Source of the DNA: Cellulophaga algicola DSM 14237
GTDB lineage: Bacteria; Bacteroidota; Bacteroidia; Flavobacteriales; Flavobacteriaceae
Assembly: GCF_000186265.1 (NCBI RefSeq)
Contig: NC_014934.1
Coordinates: forward strand, 496,001-560,000
Length of the DNA stretch: 64,000 bases
Direction of reading: 5' to 3'
The translations under genes were made by a program, and so were the position numbers. Numbering within the stretch: position 1 is the stretch's first letter; each line of letters begins with the position of its first letter. Positions 9,859 through 19,383 of this stretch are shown here, in pieces. Under the pieces are notes generated by a model. It had not been told where the DNA came from. It saw nothing but the letters and a program-made list of their open reading frames with translations, and did no database searches.

Positions 9859-10278
9859 TTATTTTACATTCATTCTCAAGGACTTACCCTTTAATAAAAT
9901 TTAAACCTAGCACGTATCTGATATTTGAAAACGATGGATTCTTAAAATCTCTGCCATTATTATCCAATTATTACCCTAAGTAGCTTAAAAAGGTTAAAAT
10001 AATGTTACTGAAAGGTAAAATTGATAACTAAGATGGCCATAATTTCCATTTATTTTGATATCTCAATAGGATTTTTATCAAATATGTATTTTGATGGTTC
10101 TATTTTATTAATCTGAAAATACAGATTAAGCAGAAATAAAATAATTAACTACTAAACAAACTATGCTAAAAATCAGAAAATGGGCAGCTAACAAAATTAG
10201 CCTTAAGCAATCATTTTAATCGCTGCAAACAACCATTTAAATTATGTCAAAAAAAAACTCACTTAATTACTCACAATT
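9859..10278. other. Non-coding 420-base region upstream of susC-like gene
   Basis: No convincing gene. It holds an AT-rich leader with two direct copies of TATTTTGAT (10051-10059 and 10087-10095, 36 bases apart) and an 8-bp inverted repeat, TTAATCTG/CAGATTAA, at 10108-10129 with a 6-base spacer. These are candidate regulator sites for the SusC/SusD pair that follows, and they suggest that the pair has its own promoter rather than relying only on read-through from the sulfatase operon. Confidence 0.5.
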
Positions 10279-13200
10279 ATGAAAGAACCGAAAAACAAAC
10301 AAAATGGAAATCACGCGTCCATAAAAACGAAATACTGTCTTTTGCACGTATTTTTAATTTCGTTATTCTTAATTCCCCTTTCTGGGTTTGCAGAAGTAAC
10401 TGAAACCACATATGAAGCTACAAATAAGGAAGAACAACAACGAATTATAACAGGTACGGTCTCTGATGTTGATGGTCCTTTACCAGGAGTTAGTATCGTT
10501 GTAAAAGGTACTACCAACGGTACAAGTACTGACTTTGACGGTAACTATAGTATCAATGCAGATGGTGATGCTATCGTATTACAATTCTCCTATATAGGGT
10601 ATGCTACAAAAGAAATAACTGTTGGCAGCCAGTCTAGCGTAAATGTAACTTTAGAGGCAGATGCACAAAGTCTTGATGAAGTTGTTGTATTAGGATATAC
10701 CACAAGAAAAAGAGGCGAATTAACAGGTTCTGTAAGTACTCTTAATACGGAAGAAATAGAAAATACGTCAAATAAAGATGTTGCTAAATCTTTGGCAGGT
10801 AAAGTTTCTGGATTAATTGTATCTGATAGAGGCGGGTATCCAGGATCTAATGATGATATCTCTTTGTTAATACGGGGTAAATCTACATTAGGTAATAACT
10901 CACCCCTTATCCTTATTGATGGAATTGCAGCAGGTCAAGGTTCATTCTCTCAACTATCACCACAAGACATTGCTTCAATAAGTATTCTTAAAGATGGTGC
11001 CGCTGCCATTTATGGTACAAGAGCTGCAAATGGTGTTATTCTGGTAACTACTCGAAGAGGTAAAAATGGAAAACCAAAAATTAATTTTTCTACATCTTAT
11101 GGTATATCTTCCTTTTCGGTTGCTCCGAAGTTAATGTCATCCTCACAGTTTGCAACTTATGAAAATGAAATTGCTGAGCGTAACGGAACTGGGTTACCTT
11201 ACTCTCAAGAGCAAATAAATAGTTACGCCGCAGGAACTGATCCTATTAATTTCCCTAATACAGACTGGGCTGATTTAACATTTGCTAAAACTGCTCCTGA
11301 ATCAAGAACATCATTATCAATTTCAGGAGGTAGTGAAAATGTTAAATACTTTGTGAGTGGAGATTTAATAGATAGAGACGGTATGTTTGCTTCTGGAGAT
11401 TTAAATTTTCAGCAAAAACAAATACGTTCCAACTTAGATATTACAATTACCGATAATTTTAAAATTGGTATTGATTTATCTGGCAGGTTTGGAGAAACTA
11501 GTGAGCCTGGGGTAGATGCGACTAACATTTACAAACAAATATATACCAACCAACCAACTCTTGTAGGTATTTACCCGAATGGATTACCTTCTGGCGTTGG
11601 TCTTGAAAATGGATCAAACCCATACGTAATGTCAAGTAACGCTTCTGGTTTTACAAAACAAATTGATAATGACCTTAGAAGTAGGTTTTCTTTTGATTGG
11701 GACTTAAGTAAATTAACGAAAGGACTAAGTTTAAATGGATATGCTGGTATTCGTAGAATGAATAATGACCAAAAATCATGGTATACACCATGGACCACGT
11801 ATGCTTTTGATGAAATTTCTAATGAATACCTACCCTCTACAGGGTTCTCTCAAAGAGGTAATGAAAGAATTTTAAGAGAAAGCTTTTGGAAGTTTGATGA
11901 AACACTTTTAAACACTACGATAAGATATGCTAATACGTTTGGTGACAAACATTCTTTAAGTGGATTTCTGGGTTACGAACAACAAAGCTCTAATTCTCGT
12001 AATTTCTGGGCAGAACGTAGAGGATTCCCAACTGAAGACCATCCTGAATTATTTGCAGGAAGTGACGATGGCCAACAATCTTCAGGTGTTTCAAGTGAGT
12101 CTGCTACAGTAAGTTATTTTGGATCTTTGTCTTACGATTTTGATAAAAAATATTTTTTAGATGTTACCATACGTCGTGATGGTTCTAGTAATTTTGGACC
12201 AGGAAAACGTTTTGGAACATTCCCTGGAGTAGCTGCTGCTTGGGCCTTAAACAAAGAATCTTTCTTAGAGGATGTAAGCTGGATTAATGCTTTAAAAATA
12301 AGAGCTTCCTATGCTATAATGGGTAATGATCGTATTGGCCCTTTCCAATACCTAACGCGCTATGATTATGGTAGCGACACCAATGTAGCACAACCCAATT
12401 ATTACGTTTTCGGATTAACTGGAACAAGTTATAACGGATATAGAAGTGATAGCGTTCCAAATGAAGACGTTACTTGGGAAACTGCCTATATGAAGAATAT
12501 TGGTTTGAGTTATACTTTATTTGACAATAGACTAAACGGTGATATTAATTATTTCAATCAAAATAGAGAAGATATTTTAGTTACAAGAGCAGCTGCTATC
12601 CCTGATGCTGCTGGATTAACCTTACCTGCCGAAAACATTGGAAAAGTAGCTAATTATGGCTGGGAATTTGAATTAAGTTGGAGTGATCAAGTCAATGATA
12701 ACTTTTCCTATAATCTTGGAATGAACTATACGTTAGCTAAAAATGAAGTTAAATATTTAGCAGAAGCACTAGATACTCCTGATGCGTTAAAGAGAGAAGG
12801 CAAGCCATTAGATTCCTATATTATATACCCTACCAATGGTATCTTTAGAGACCAAGCTCAGGTAGATGCTACTGAAGTTAAATTAAATAATACGGTAGAA
12901 GGTGAACCTATTTATTTAGATACGAATGGCGATGGCGAGATTAGTTCTTTAGATCGTGTTCGTAAATTCACCTCAAACGTACCTCAAGTTCAATACGGAA
13001 TTTTTGGAGGCTTCAAATACAAAGCGGTAAACTTTAGTTTTTTATTACAAGGACAAGCCAAAGCAGAAACTTTAGTGTTCTTTGATCAATCTGGAGCAAA
13101 ACCAGAATACGTATTTAACCAAAGGTGGACGCCAGAAAATAGAGATTCTAGATATCCAAGAGCGTTCCAACAAGGTGACTCATATAGTGGACAATTAAAT

Positions 13201-13476
13201 AACGTTTCTGATCCAAATTTTCAAGGAGCAGATCTTTGGTTGCGTGATGCATCGTTTTTAAGATTGAAAGAAGTAGAAATTGGCTATACCTTATCAAAAG
13301 ACGTTATCAAAGTTGGCGATATTAAATTATTCGTAAGAGGCTTTAATTTACTTACCATGTTTTCTGATGTGTACAAACTAGGTCTAGACCCTGAAGCAGA
13401 TGGTTACAACAACTTTAGAGGAAGTACCTACCCATCTTTGAAAACGTATACCCTTGGTTTAAATTTTACATTCTAA
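10279..13476 (+). CDS. SusC/RagA-like TonB-dependent outer-membrane transporter
   Basis: Outer-membrane importer for oligosaccharides of this sulfated-glycan locus. After a signal region (residues 1-38) there is a carboxypeptidase-D regulatory-like domain (about 56-128, with DGPLPGVSIVVKG and FSYIGYAT), a TonB-box-like DEVVVLGY at 133-140, the plug domain (VSGLIV, LIRGKSTLG, DGAAAIYGTRAANGVILVTT), then a beta-barrel ending in the aromatic C-terminus LGLNFTF. The length of 1065 residues is standard for SusC. It is followed after 49 bases by its SusD partner. A 420-base leader precedes it. Confidence 0.95.
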   Translation: MKEPKNKQNGNHASIKTKYCLLHVFLISLFLIPLSGFAEVTETTYEATNKEEQQRIITGTVSDVDGPLPGVSIVVKGTTNGTSTDFDGNYSINADGDAIVLQFSYIGYATKEITVGSQSSVNVTLEADAQSLDEVVVLGYTTRKRGELTGSVSTLNTEEIENTSNKDVAKSLAGKVSGLIVSDRGGYPGSNDDISLLIRGKSTLGNNSPLILIDGIAAGQGSFSQLSPQDIASISILKDGAAAIYGTRAANGVILVTTRRGKNGKPKINFSTSYGISSFSVAPKLMSSSQFATYENEIAERNGTGLPYSQEQINSYAAGTDPINFPNTDWADLTFAKTAPESRTSLSISGGSENVKYFVSGDLIDRDGMFASGDLNFQQKQIRSNLDITITDNFKIGIDLSGRFGETSEPGVDATNIYKQIYTNQPTLVGIYPNGLPSGVGLENGSNPYVMSSNASGFTKQIDNDLRSRFSFDWDLSKLTKGLSLNGYAGIRRMNNDQKSWYTPWTTYAFDEISNEYLPSTGFSQRGNERILRESFWKFDETLLNTTIRYANTFGDKHSLSGFLGYEQQSSNSRNFWAERRGFPTEDHPELFAGSDDGQQSSGVSSESATVSYFGSLSYDFDKKYFLDVTIRRDGSSNFGPGKRFGTFPGVAAAWALNKESFLEDVSWINALKIRASYAIMGNDRIGPFQYLTRYDYGSDTNVAQPNYYVFGLTGTSYNGYRSDSVPNEDVTWETAYMKNIGLSYTLFDNRLNGDINYFNQNREDILVTRAAAIPDAAGLTLPAENIGKVANYGWEFELSWSDQVNDNFSYNLGMNYTLAKNEVKYLAEALDTPDALKREGKPLDSYIIYPTNGIFRDQAQVDATEVKLNNTVEGEPIYLDTNGDGEISSLDRVRKFTSNVPQVQYGIFGGFKYKAVNFSFLLQGQAKAETLVFFDQSGAKPEYVFNQRWTPENRDSRYPRAFQQGDSYSGQLNNVSDPNFQGADLWLRDASFLRLKEVEIGYTLSKDVIKVGDIKLFVRGFNLLTMFSDVYKLGLDPEADGYNNFRGSTYPSLKTYTLGLNFTF

Positions 13477-13525
13477 ACTAAAAGCAAGAAATTATTCTTA
13501 TTTAATTAATTAAAAATAAATAAAA

Positions 13526-15256
13526 ATGAAAAAATTTAAATTTATATATTTATTTGTTGCTTTCACCATGTTAGCTACAATCAGCTGCGAAGACATTTTA
13601 GATGTTGAAGCTGCAGATGCTTTTACTGAAGATCTTATCTATAGTGACCCTGTGCAAGTAGAACGATTAGTGTACACTGTGTATAATAGTACAGAAAGTT
13701 GGGGATTAAATAAAGCCCAATGGTGGTCACGTAGATTCAATATTGAGGTTGGCTCTTTTGAAGCTAAATTCAATTTTCAAAATAGAGACTTAATGCGTCT
13801 AAATGCAGGATGGACCAATAGTAATGTTGGTGTACTCTCTCAAAAATGGAGTAACTATTGGGACTACATAAGACTTGCTAATGAATTTCTTGATCGAATA
13901 GACGAAAGCGAAGCGATGCAAAAAGACCCTGAAAAAGTTACTGCTCTTAAAGCCGAGATGAAATTTTTACGCGCCAATGTTTACGCTAAGCTATTAAAAT
14001 ACTATGGCGGTGTTCCAATTATGGAAAATGCATTAGGCCTAGATGATAACTTTCAATTAGTTAGAAATAGTTATGAGGATTGTGTCGCTTTTATTGTAAA
14101 AGAGCTAGATGAAGCTGCAGCTATATTACCAGAAACACGTCCGGATGTTGAATTTGGAAGAGCTACTAAACTTGCTGCATTAGCCGTAAAGTCTAGAACA
14201 TTATTGTATGCTGCTAGTAAATTACATGACCCAAGTACAGCTCCAAACGGACCACTTTATGATTATGCTAAAGCAAGTAAATGGCAAGATGCTGCAGATG
14301 CTGCAAAAGCGATTATCGATATGGTAGGCGCCAGAGATTTAATAACGGTAAGTGATGCTACTGATTATCAAAATTTATTTATAACACCCAATCAGGATCT
14401 GCTTTTTGCAAGACCATTTAGTGCTGCCTATTATGATTTTGGAACAGATGTAGTATCGCTTCCTGACCAAACACAATCACCAAGTGGTTATGGAGGATGG
14501 GGATTATCATCGCCTTCACATAATTTCGCATTAGAATTTAATATGGCTGACGGTTCAGGTACTACTGATGCCGGAACTACGTATGATGCTACAAACCCAA
14601 ATGCGAATAGAGAAATGCGCTACTATGCCGATTTAAATTTTCAAGGAGCACAATTCAGAGGACGTGCAGTAGATTACGCCTTAGCCGATACACCTAGTGA
14701 AACAACTCCAGACGGTCCAGATTCTTCAAACGGTGTTGTTGAAGGAATAGGAATAAATCAACAACATTCTTCTAAAACAGGATATAATATCAGAAAATTT
14801 CAGGACGAAAGTTTAGCTGCTTTGACGGATGTATCACCGCAACGTCCCTATATTTTATATCGTTTAGCAGAAGTATATTTAAACTATGCGGAAGCACAGG
14901 CAGAATTAGGGAATGATGATAGTGCTAGAACCTTTGTGAATAAAATTTCTAGTAGAGCGCTACAACCAGATATTACTGCTAGTGGAGCGGAATTAAAAGA
15001 AGCGATTAAAAGAGAACGAAGAATTGAAATTGCTTTTGAAGGGCATAACTTTTTTGATGAAAGACGTTGGATGAATGAAGCACATTTAGGCTTCCCTATC
15101 AAAGGATTAACATGGACTAAAGCTACAGATGGTACGGTATCATTTACGGAATATACCGTAGAAACTAGACCTTGGTTCCAAAAACATTATTATTTACCAA
15201 TACCAGCTACTGAAGTTGAAAAAGCACCTTCACTATTACAGAATTCTGGGTATTAA
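13526..15256 (+). CDS. SusD/RagB-like surface glycan-binding lipoprotein
   Basis: Partner of the SusC transporter just upstream. The protein begins with a lipoprotein signal (LATISCEDILDVE, Cys about residue 21). It has SusD/RagB-family features: the N-terminal segment with E-x-x-x-L-x-R-I-D, the KFLRANVYAKLLKYYGGVPI block (about residue 150), LYRLAEVYLNYAEAQAELG near 450 and the RRIEIAFEGHNFFDERRW signature near 500, ending in LLQNSGY. At 576 residues it is of normal size. It should cap SusC at the cell surface and bind the substrate oligosaccharide. A strong terminator follows 49 bases after the stop. Confidence 0.94.
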   Translation: MKKFKFIYLFVAFTMLATISCEDILDVEAADAFTEDLIYSDPVQVERLVYTVYNSTESWGLNKAQWWSRRFNIEVGSFEAKFNFQNRDLMRLNAGWTNSNVGVLSQKWSNYWDYIRLANEFLDRIDESEAMQKDPEKVTALKAEMKFLRANVYAKLLKYYGGVPIMENALGLDDNFQLVRNSYEDCVAFIVKELDEAAAILPETRPDVEFGRATKLAALAVKSRTLLYAASKLHDPSTAPNGPLYDYAKASKWQDAADAAKAIIDMVGARDLITVSDATDYQNLFITPNQDLLFARPFSAAYYDFGTDVVSLPDQTQSPSGYGGWGLSSPSHNFALEFNMADGSGTTDAGTTYDATNPNANREMRYYADLNFQGAQFRGRAVDYALADTPSETTPDGPDSSNGVVEGIGINQQHSSKTGYNIRKFQDESLAALTDVSPQRPYILYRLAEVYLNYAEAQAELGNDDSARTFVNKISSRALQPDITASGAELKEAIKRERRIEIAFEGHNFFDERRWMNEAHLGFPIKGLTWTKATDGTVSFTEYTVETRPWFQKHYYLPIPATEVEKAPSLLQNSGY

Positions 15257-15304
15257 AAAGCTAGTTTAAAGTTGAGTTGAGACTATAGTTGAGTTAGTTT
15301 AGTA

Positions 15305-15334
15305 AAAAAGGGTCCTTGAAAAAGGACCCTTTTT
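15305..15334 (+). terminator. Rho-independent terminator after SusCD
   Basis: Perfect 13-bp stem AAAAAGGGTCCTT / AAGGACCCTTTTT with a GAAA tetraloop (15318-15321) and a T-run in the right arm. It lies 49 bases after the SusD stop and ends the plus-strand locus. The stem is symmetrical enough to act on the opposite strand too. Confidence 0.9.
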
Positions 15335-15504
15335 CTATATAAATATAAACCACACCTCTATTATTATTATTATTATTCTGAATCTTAAAAGATATAGAGA
15401 CTTACTATTGTCAGTACACAGGTTAATAACCTAGGGGCTAAAATTATAAAGAAACCTTATACTTACTGGTATTTCAAAATTTAAAACCAGACAAAGTCAC
15501 TAAA

Positions 15505-16116
15505 TTATATTTTTATATAGGTTTTATTTTTATTCATATACCATAATAAAAGATATAGAATACCAAAACCTCCTGTGATTTTTAGTGTTTCATAGTAATT
15601 GCCTACATATTGTTCAAACACAAAAAGCAAGTAATTTGCTATTTGTGAAAAGTCTATTACATGTGATAATACATAGGCCGTAATTGCATTAACACCAATT
15701 ACCTTTAAAGGTTTCGTCCATTTCACATATCCCTTTATGTCTATGATCCAATAAAAACCGGCTAGCAATAGAAAACAAATTCCAGAAGAAAACAGAACAA
15801 AAGAACTAACCTATATTTTCTTTACAATAGGATGCCAAATATTCAAAATTAATCCTAATAAAACTCCAATGGATCCTACTATAACTAAGTTCAATTCTAT
15901 TTTTTCCCTTGGTAGTCTAGAACGAAGTATTTCTCCTGCAAATAAACCAGATAATGTTGTTGCTGTAAACCCAAAACCGGACAACAACCATGTATATTGA
16001 GTACCATCATCAAAACGACCAAAAATATACTGATCTATAATTATGGCAATATTTTTATCTGGCAAAAACTCACTAGTACCTAAACCAGGAATAGTAGCAA
16101 GCTCCACCCTTGCCAT
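15505..16116 (-). pseudogene. Decayed DUF5009/HGSNAT-like acyltransferase, C-terminal part
   Basis: Remnant of a multi-span membrane protein of the heparan-alpha-glucosaminide N-acetyltransferase-like (DUF5009) family. From 16116 leftward the frame reads LATIPGLG...IIIDQYIFGR, then FTATTLSGLFAGEILRS, which match conserved parts of that family. An in-frame TAG at 15811-15813 interrupts it, after which the same frame continues (SSGICFLLLAGFYWIID, then LKVIGVNAITAYVLSHVI) to a stop at 15505. In relatives the interrupted position lies in a K-I-W-T-S-S-F-like stretch, so a Trp-to-amber change is the simplest explanation. The N-terminal half is missing: a stop lies immediately upstream of 16116. 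Not functional as it stands. Confidence 0.75.
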
Positions 16117-16253
16117 TTTTTATTATCTGAGGTAAAGGTAATCCGAACATGATTTTTAGACTCGATTTCTACAACAGAACTTGAGGGGTCTGTTCCTGCC
16201 TTCATGGCATGAAAATAGTTTCCAAAGTTCAAATTATAACACTTGAAAAACTA
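16100..16253 (-). pseudogene. Short coding-like fragment abutting the decayed acyltransferase gene
   Basis: On the minus strand a frame opens after a stop near 16251 and reads a beta-strand-like peptide (NFGNYFHAMKAGTD, then VVEIESKNHVRITFTSD, then KKWQGW) before running into the acyltransferase remnant one frame away. It looks like protein-coding sequence, perhaps the tail of a secreted beta-sandwich domain, fused by deletion to the acyltransferase remnant. I do not recognise the family. Bases 16254-16434 hold nothing I can name. Confidence 0.4.
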
Positions 16254-16434
16254 TGATTATTAGGATCTATGCCTCTAATTAAAGGGTAATTTAGTCAAGC
16301 TATTACCCTTTCAAAAACATTAAGACTCGAATCTAATTTAGCTTATGTTATTATTCATTACTAGATAGAACAGCAGAAGCAGCAAGAAAGACGTCTAAAA
16401 TTTCAACGTACTATAGCAAATGATGCATATGCAT

Positions 16435-16477
16435 AAAAAAGCCCCTGTACCAATTTAGAAGTTACAGGGGCTTTTTT
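16435..16477 (-). terminator. Terminator of the molybdenum hydroxylase operon
   Basis: Perfect 15-bp stem AAAAAAGCCCCTGTA / TACAGGGGCTTTTTT with a 13-base loop, located 18 bases beyond the stop of the minus-strand gene ending at 16496. T-runs flank the stem on both strands, so it can work in either direction. Confidence 0.9.
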
Positions 16478-16495
16478 ATATGTAAGTGTTATAAT

Positions 16496-18682
16496 TTAAA
16501 CCAAATTATAATCCATCAACGGTAAATTCTTAAATCTTTTACCTGATGCTTTAAATATAGCATTAATAATTGCAGGGGCTATTACAGGAACCCCAGGCTC
16601 CCCAACTCCTGTTGGTCTCTCGTTATTTTCTACAATCTCCACATGAATATTAGGTACTTGTGGCATTCGTATCATCTGATAATCGTGAAAATTACTTTGC
16701 GTTATTGCGCCTTCTTTTGCTGTAATCTTACCATAAAAAGCTAATGACATCCCGAAGATTGCAGCCCCTTCCATTTGTGCTGTAATTGTGTTCTTATTCA
16801 CTGCAAGACCACAATCTATAACCGAGTGAATATTATGCACTTTTACTTTATCATTGATAACAGAAACTTCTACGACAGAAGCTACATAGGATAGAAAACT
16901 ATAATGCACCGCTAAGCCCATAGCATGACCTTCTGGCAATTTTTTACCCCAATCTGCATTTTTTGCTGCTGTTCTTAAAACATGTTTTAATCTGGCTGTA
17001 TCATATTTATAGTCATTTTCAGTAGTTTCTATACGATCACTACCAATAAGGTTTAATCTAAATTCTAAAGGATCAATTCCTGCTTCATGTGCTAATTCAT
17101 CTGCAAATACATTTATAGCAAAACCATGTGGAATATTAATTACAGAACGCAACCATCCAATACGCACATGCGCTGGTGCTTTGCCCGTTTCAAATTGCAT
17201 ATTCGGAATTTCAAAGGGTACATTAGCCGCGCTTGCTGCCTCCCAAGGTGCCGGTTCATCAGCACCAGGGCTAAAAGTTGATCCGATAGTAGGAAAAGCA
17301 AAACGATGCAACCAACCTGTTACCTTTCCATTTTCATCTATACTTCCTTTCATATATTGAGAAGATACGGTATGATAATAACTATGTTGTATATCATCTT
17401 CACGGGTCCAAACTACTTGTACAGGAGCCTTTATTGCTTTAGATATTGCTGCAGCTTCCACCACATAATCAGGCTTTGATTTTCTCCCAAAACCTCCCCC
17501 TAAAAAGGTAACATTAACCGTAACATTCTCTTCAGACGTTCCTAAAAAATCACTTACTTCTGTTCTTGTTCTTTGAGGTTCTTGTGTGGGCGCCCAGATT
17601 TCACAGGTATCTCCCTGTACCCAAGCTACTGCATTAGGTACCTCCATAGGAGCATGTACTAAATGTGGCAGTTGGTAAGTACTTTCAATTGTTTTTGATG
17701 CTTTTTTAAATGCTTCATCAACACTACCCGAGCTTTGAACAACATTTCCTTTTTTAAGAACATTTGCTGTAATCTCCTCCATATATGCTTCGGAATCATA
17801 GTCTTTATTAGCTCCTAAATCCCATTCTACTTTTAAAGCTTCTTTACCTTTAAATGCTGCCCATGTATTTGTTGCAATTACAGCAACACCTCCTAAAGGA
17901 CCAAATGGTTTTATAAGCATCGGAATTTCTACAACATCTAAAACACCTGCAATTTTTAAGGCAGCTGTTTTATCAAAAGAAACAACCTTACCAAAAGCTA
18001 CTGGGCATCTTTTTACAGCTGCGAATTTCATCCCTTCCAGTCTTGCATCTAATCCAAAAACAGCAGTCCCATTTGATAGATTTTTCACATCTTTACTCGG
18101 TAGATATGTACCAATAAATTTAAAATCTTTAGGATCTTTTAAGCGCACATCTGTAGGTACTTCAAGCGTTTTTGCGATTTCAACTAAATCTCCAAAACCA
18201 ATTTTATCACCTTTTGTATTTAGAATAAAATGATTTTCCGCACTACATTCAGATTCATTTATTTCCCATTTTTTGGCCGCAGCAGCAATTAATATTGCTT
18301 TAGTAGCTGCACCAATTTTTCGCATTTCTTCATATAGGAGTCGGACACTTTTAGAACCATCCGTATTTTGATCACCATACTTAACATCGCCCACTGCCTG
18401 CTGTATACTAACTCGGTCCCAATCTGCTTCCATTTCATCTGCGATAACAGAAGTTAAAGATGTGCGGACCCCTTGACCCATTTCTGATCTAGAGGCTACC
18501 AATATTAATGAGCCATCAGAATTTAACTGAACAAATAAATTTGGATTAAAGGCGATAAGTTCTTTTGTTTCTACAGAACAGCTATTAAAAAGACTTGTTC
18601 CTGAAGCTATAATAAGACCTCCAGAAGCCAATCCAATGCCTTTAATGAAACTTCTTCTGCTTACATTTTGTACATCTTTCAT
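16496..18682 (-). CDS. Molybdopterin-binding subunit, xanthine dehydrogenase family (IorB-like), Tat-exported
   Basis: Large catalytic subunit of a periplasmic molybdenum hydroxylase of the isoquinoline 1-oxidoreductase/aldehyde dehydrogenase type. The N-terminus has a twin-arginine signal (SRRSFIKG, Arg pair at 9-10, then a hydrophobic segment), which fits export of a cofactor-loaded enzyme. Family blocks include SRSEMGQGVRTSL (about 60-72), GGGFGRKS in the middle and GVGEPGVPVIAPAI near the C-terminus, the latter carrying the conserved active-site Glu. At 728 residues it is full length. It starts 2 bases after the stop of the iron-sulfur subunit gene. The substrate (an aldehyde or N-heterocycle) cannot be told. 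No cytochrome or XdhC-type accessory gene is adjacent. Confidence 0.9.
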   Translation of the reverse strand: MKDVQNVSRRSFIKGIGLASGGLIIASGTSLFNSCSVETKELIAFNPNLFVQLNSDGSLILVASRSEMGQGVRTSLTSVIADEMEADWDRVSIQQAVGDVKYGDQNTDGSKSVRLLYEEMRKIGAATKAILIAAAAKKWEINESECSAENHFILNTKGDKIGFGDLVEIAKTLEVPTDVRLKDPKDFKFIGTYLPSKDVKNLSNGTAVFGLDARLEGMKFAAVKRCPVAFGKVVSFDKTAALKIAGVLDVVEIPMLIKPFGPLGGVAVIATNTWAAFKGKEALKVEWDLGANKDYDSEAYMEEITANVLKKGNVVQSSGSVDEAFKKASKTIESTYQLPHLVHAPMEVPNAVAWVQGDTCEIWAPTQEPQRTRTEVSDFLGTSEENVTVNVTFLGGGFGRKSKPDYVVEAAAISKAIKAPVQVVWTREDDIQHSYYHTVSSQYMKGSIDENGKVTGWLHRFAFPTIGSTFSPGADEPAPWEAASAANVPFEIPNMQFETGKAPAHVRIGWLRSVINIPHGFAINVFADELAHEAGIDPLEFRLNLIGSDRIETTENDYKYDTARLKHVLRTAAKNADWGKKLPEGHAMGLAVHYSFLSYVASVVEVSVINDKVKVHNIHSVIDCGLAVNKNTITAQMEGAAIFGMSLAFYGKITAKEGAITQSNFHDYQMIRMPQVPNIHVEIVENNERPTGVGEPGVPVIAPAIINAIFKASGKRFKNLPLMDYNLV

Positions 18683-18684
18683 AA

Positions 18685-19143
18685 CTATTCTTTATTTTTT
18701 AATGCTACAGAATTAGTAATCGCTTTTTTAATACGTGGATACGTACCACAACGACAAATATTTCTACTCATCGCAGTATTTATATCTTGTTCTGTAGGAT
18801 TAGCTTTTGAATTTAATAAAGCTGTTGCTGTAATTAATTGCCCAGATTGGCAAAACCCACATTGTGGTACATTAAATTCTTCCCAAGATTCCTGTAATCG
18901 TTGCAAGTTTTCTTGATCACCTTCTACCGTAATTAATTCTTTGCCTACCGCTAAAGAAACTGGCAATTGACAAGAATTTATAGCAGCACCATCCATTAAA
19001 ACCATACAAGCACCACATAAACCTTTACCACAGCCAAATTTGGTACCCGTAAAACCTATAATATCTCGTATAACCCAAAGTAGCGGCATTTCTGAATCTG
19101 CATCTACTTGGTGTTCTTTTCCATTAATTTTAAGTGTAACCAT
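18685..19143 (-). CDS. (2Fe-2S) subunit of molybdenum hydroxylase (IorA-like)
   Basis: Small electron-transfer subunit for the molybdopterin protein encoded next. Starting at the ATG at 19143 gives 152 residues, the usual size, beginning MVTLKINGKEHQV; the frame remains open upstream to 19227, but those residues are not family-like. All eight cluster cysteines are visible: the plant-type ferredoxin set CGKGLCGAC plus a later Cys (about 38, 43, 46, 58) and the second cluster CGFC...CRC (about 95, 98, 130, 132). It has no signal peptide of its own, so it would be carried across the membrane with the Tat-targeted partner. Confidence 0.92.
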   Translation of the reverse strand: MVTLKINGKEHQVDADSEMPLLWVIRDIIGFTGTKFGCGKGLCGACMVLMDGAAINSCQLPVSLAVGKELITVEGDQENLQRLQESWEEFNVPQCGFCQSGQLITATALLNSKANPTEQDINTAMSRNICRCGTYPRIKKAITNSVALKNKE

Positions 19144-19350
19144 ATATTTTTTATTAGGACCAAATTTTATTTGAACAAGATATGCCAAACATTGGGTATA
19201 AAAATAACGGTTTTTAACTATTGACAACTGTATTTTACCTTTTTAACAATTTAAGTCAGAAAGTAAACTTCTATTTATCAATAAAGAATAGTAAGCAGTA
19301 GTTACTCTTTTAATTGTATTATGTCTAGCGTATAAATATTTAAAATCATA

Positions 19351-19377
19351 AAAAAAAGTCCTTAAATTAGACCTTTT
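19351..19377 (-). terminator. Probable weak terminator of the lyase operon
   Basis: On the minus strand an imperfect hairpin (AAAAGGTC, 8-base loop, GGACTTTT, one mismatch and one wobble) runs into a seven-T tract just after the lyase stop at 19384. The stem is weaker than the others in this window. Confidence 0.5.
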
Positions 19378-19383
19378 ATATTT

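Noticed and set aside
10163-10219. 18-codon ATG frame in the leader of the first SusC gene
   Set aside because: Too short, no family resemblance, and no sign of a leader-peptide attenuator structure next to it.
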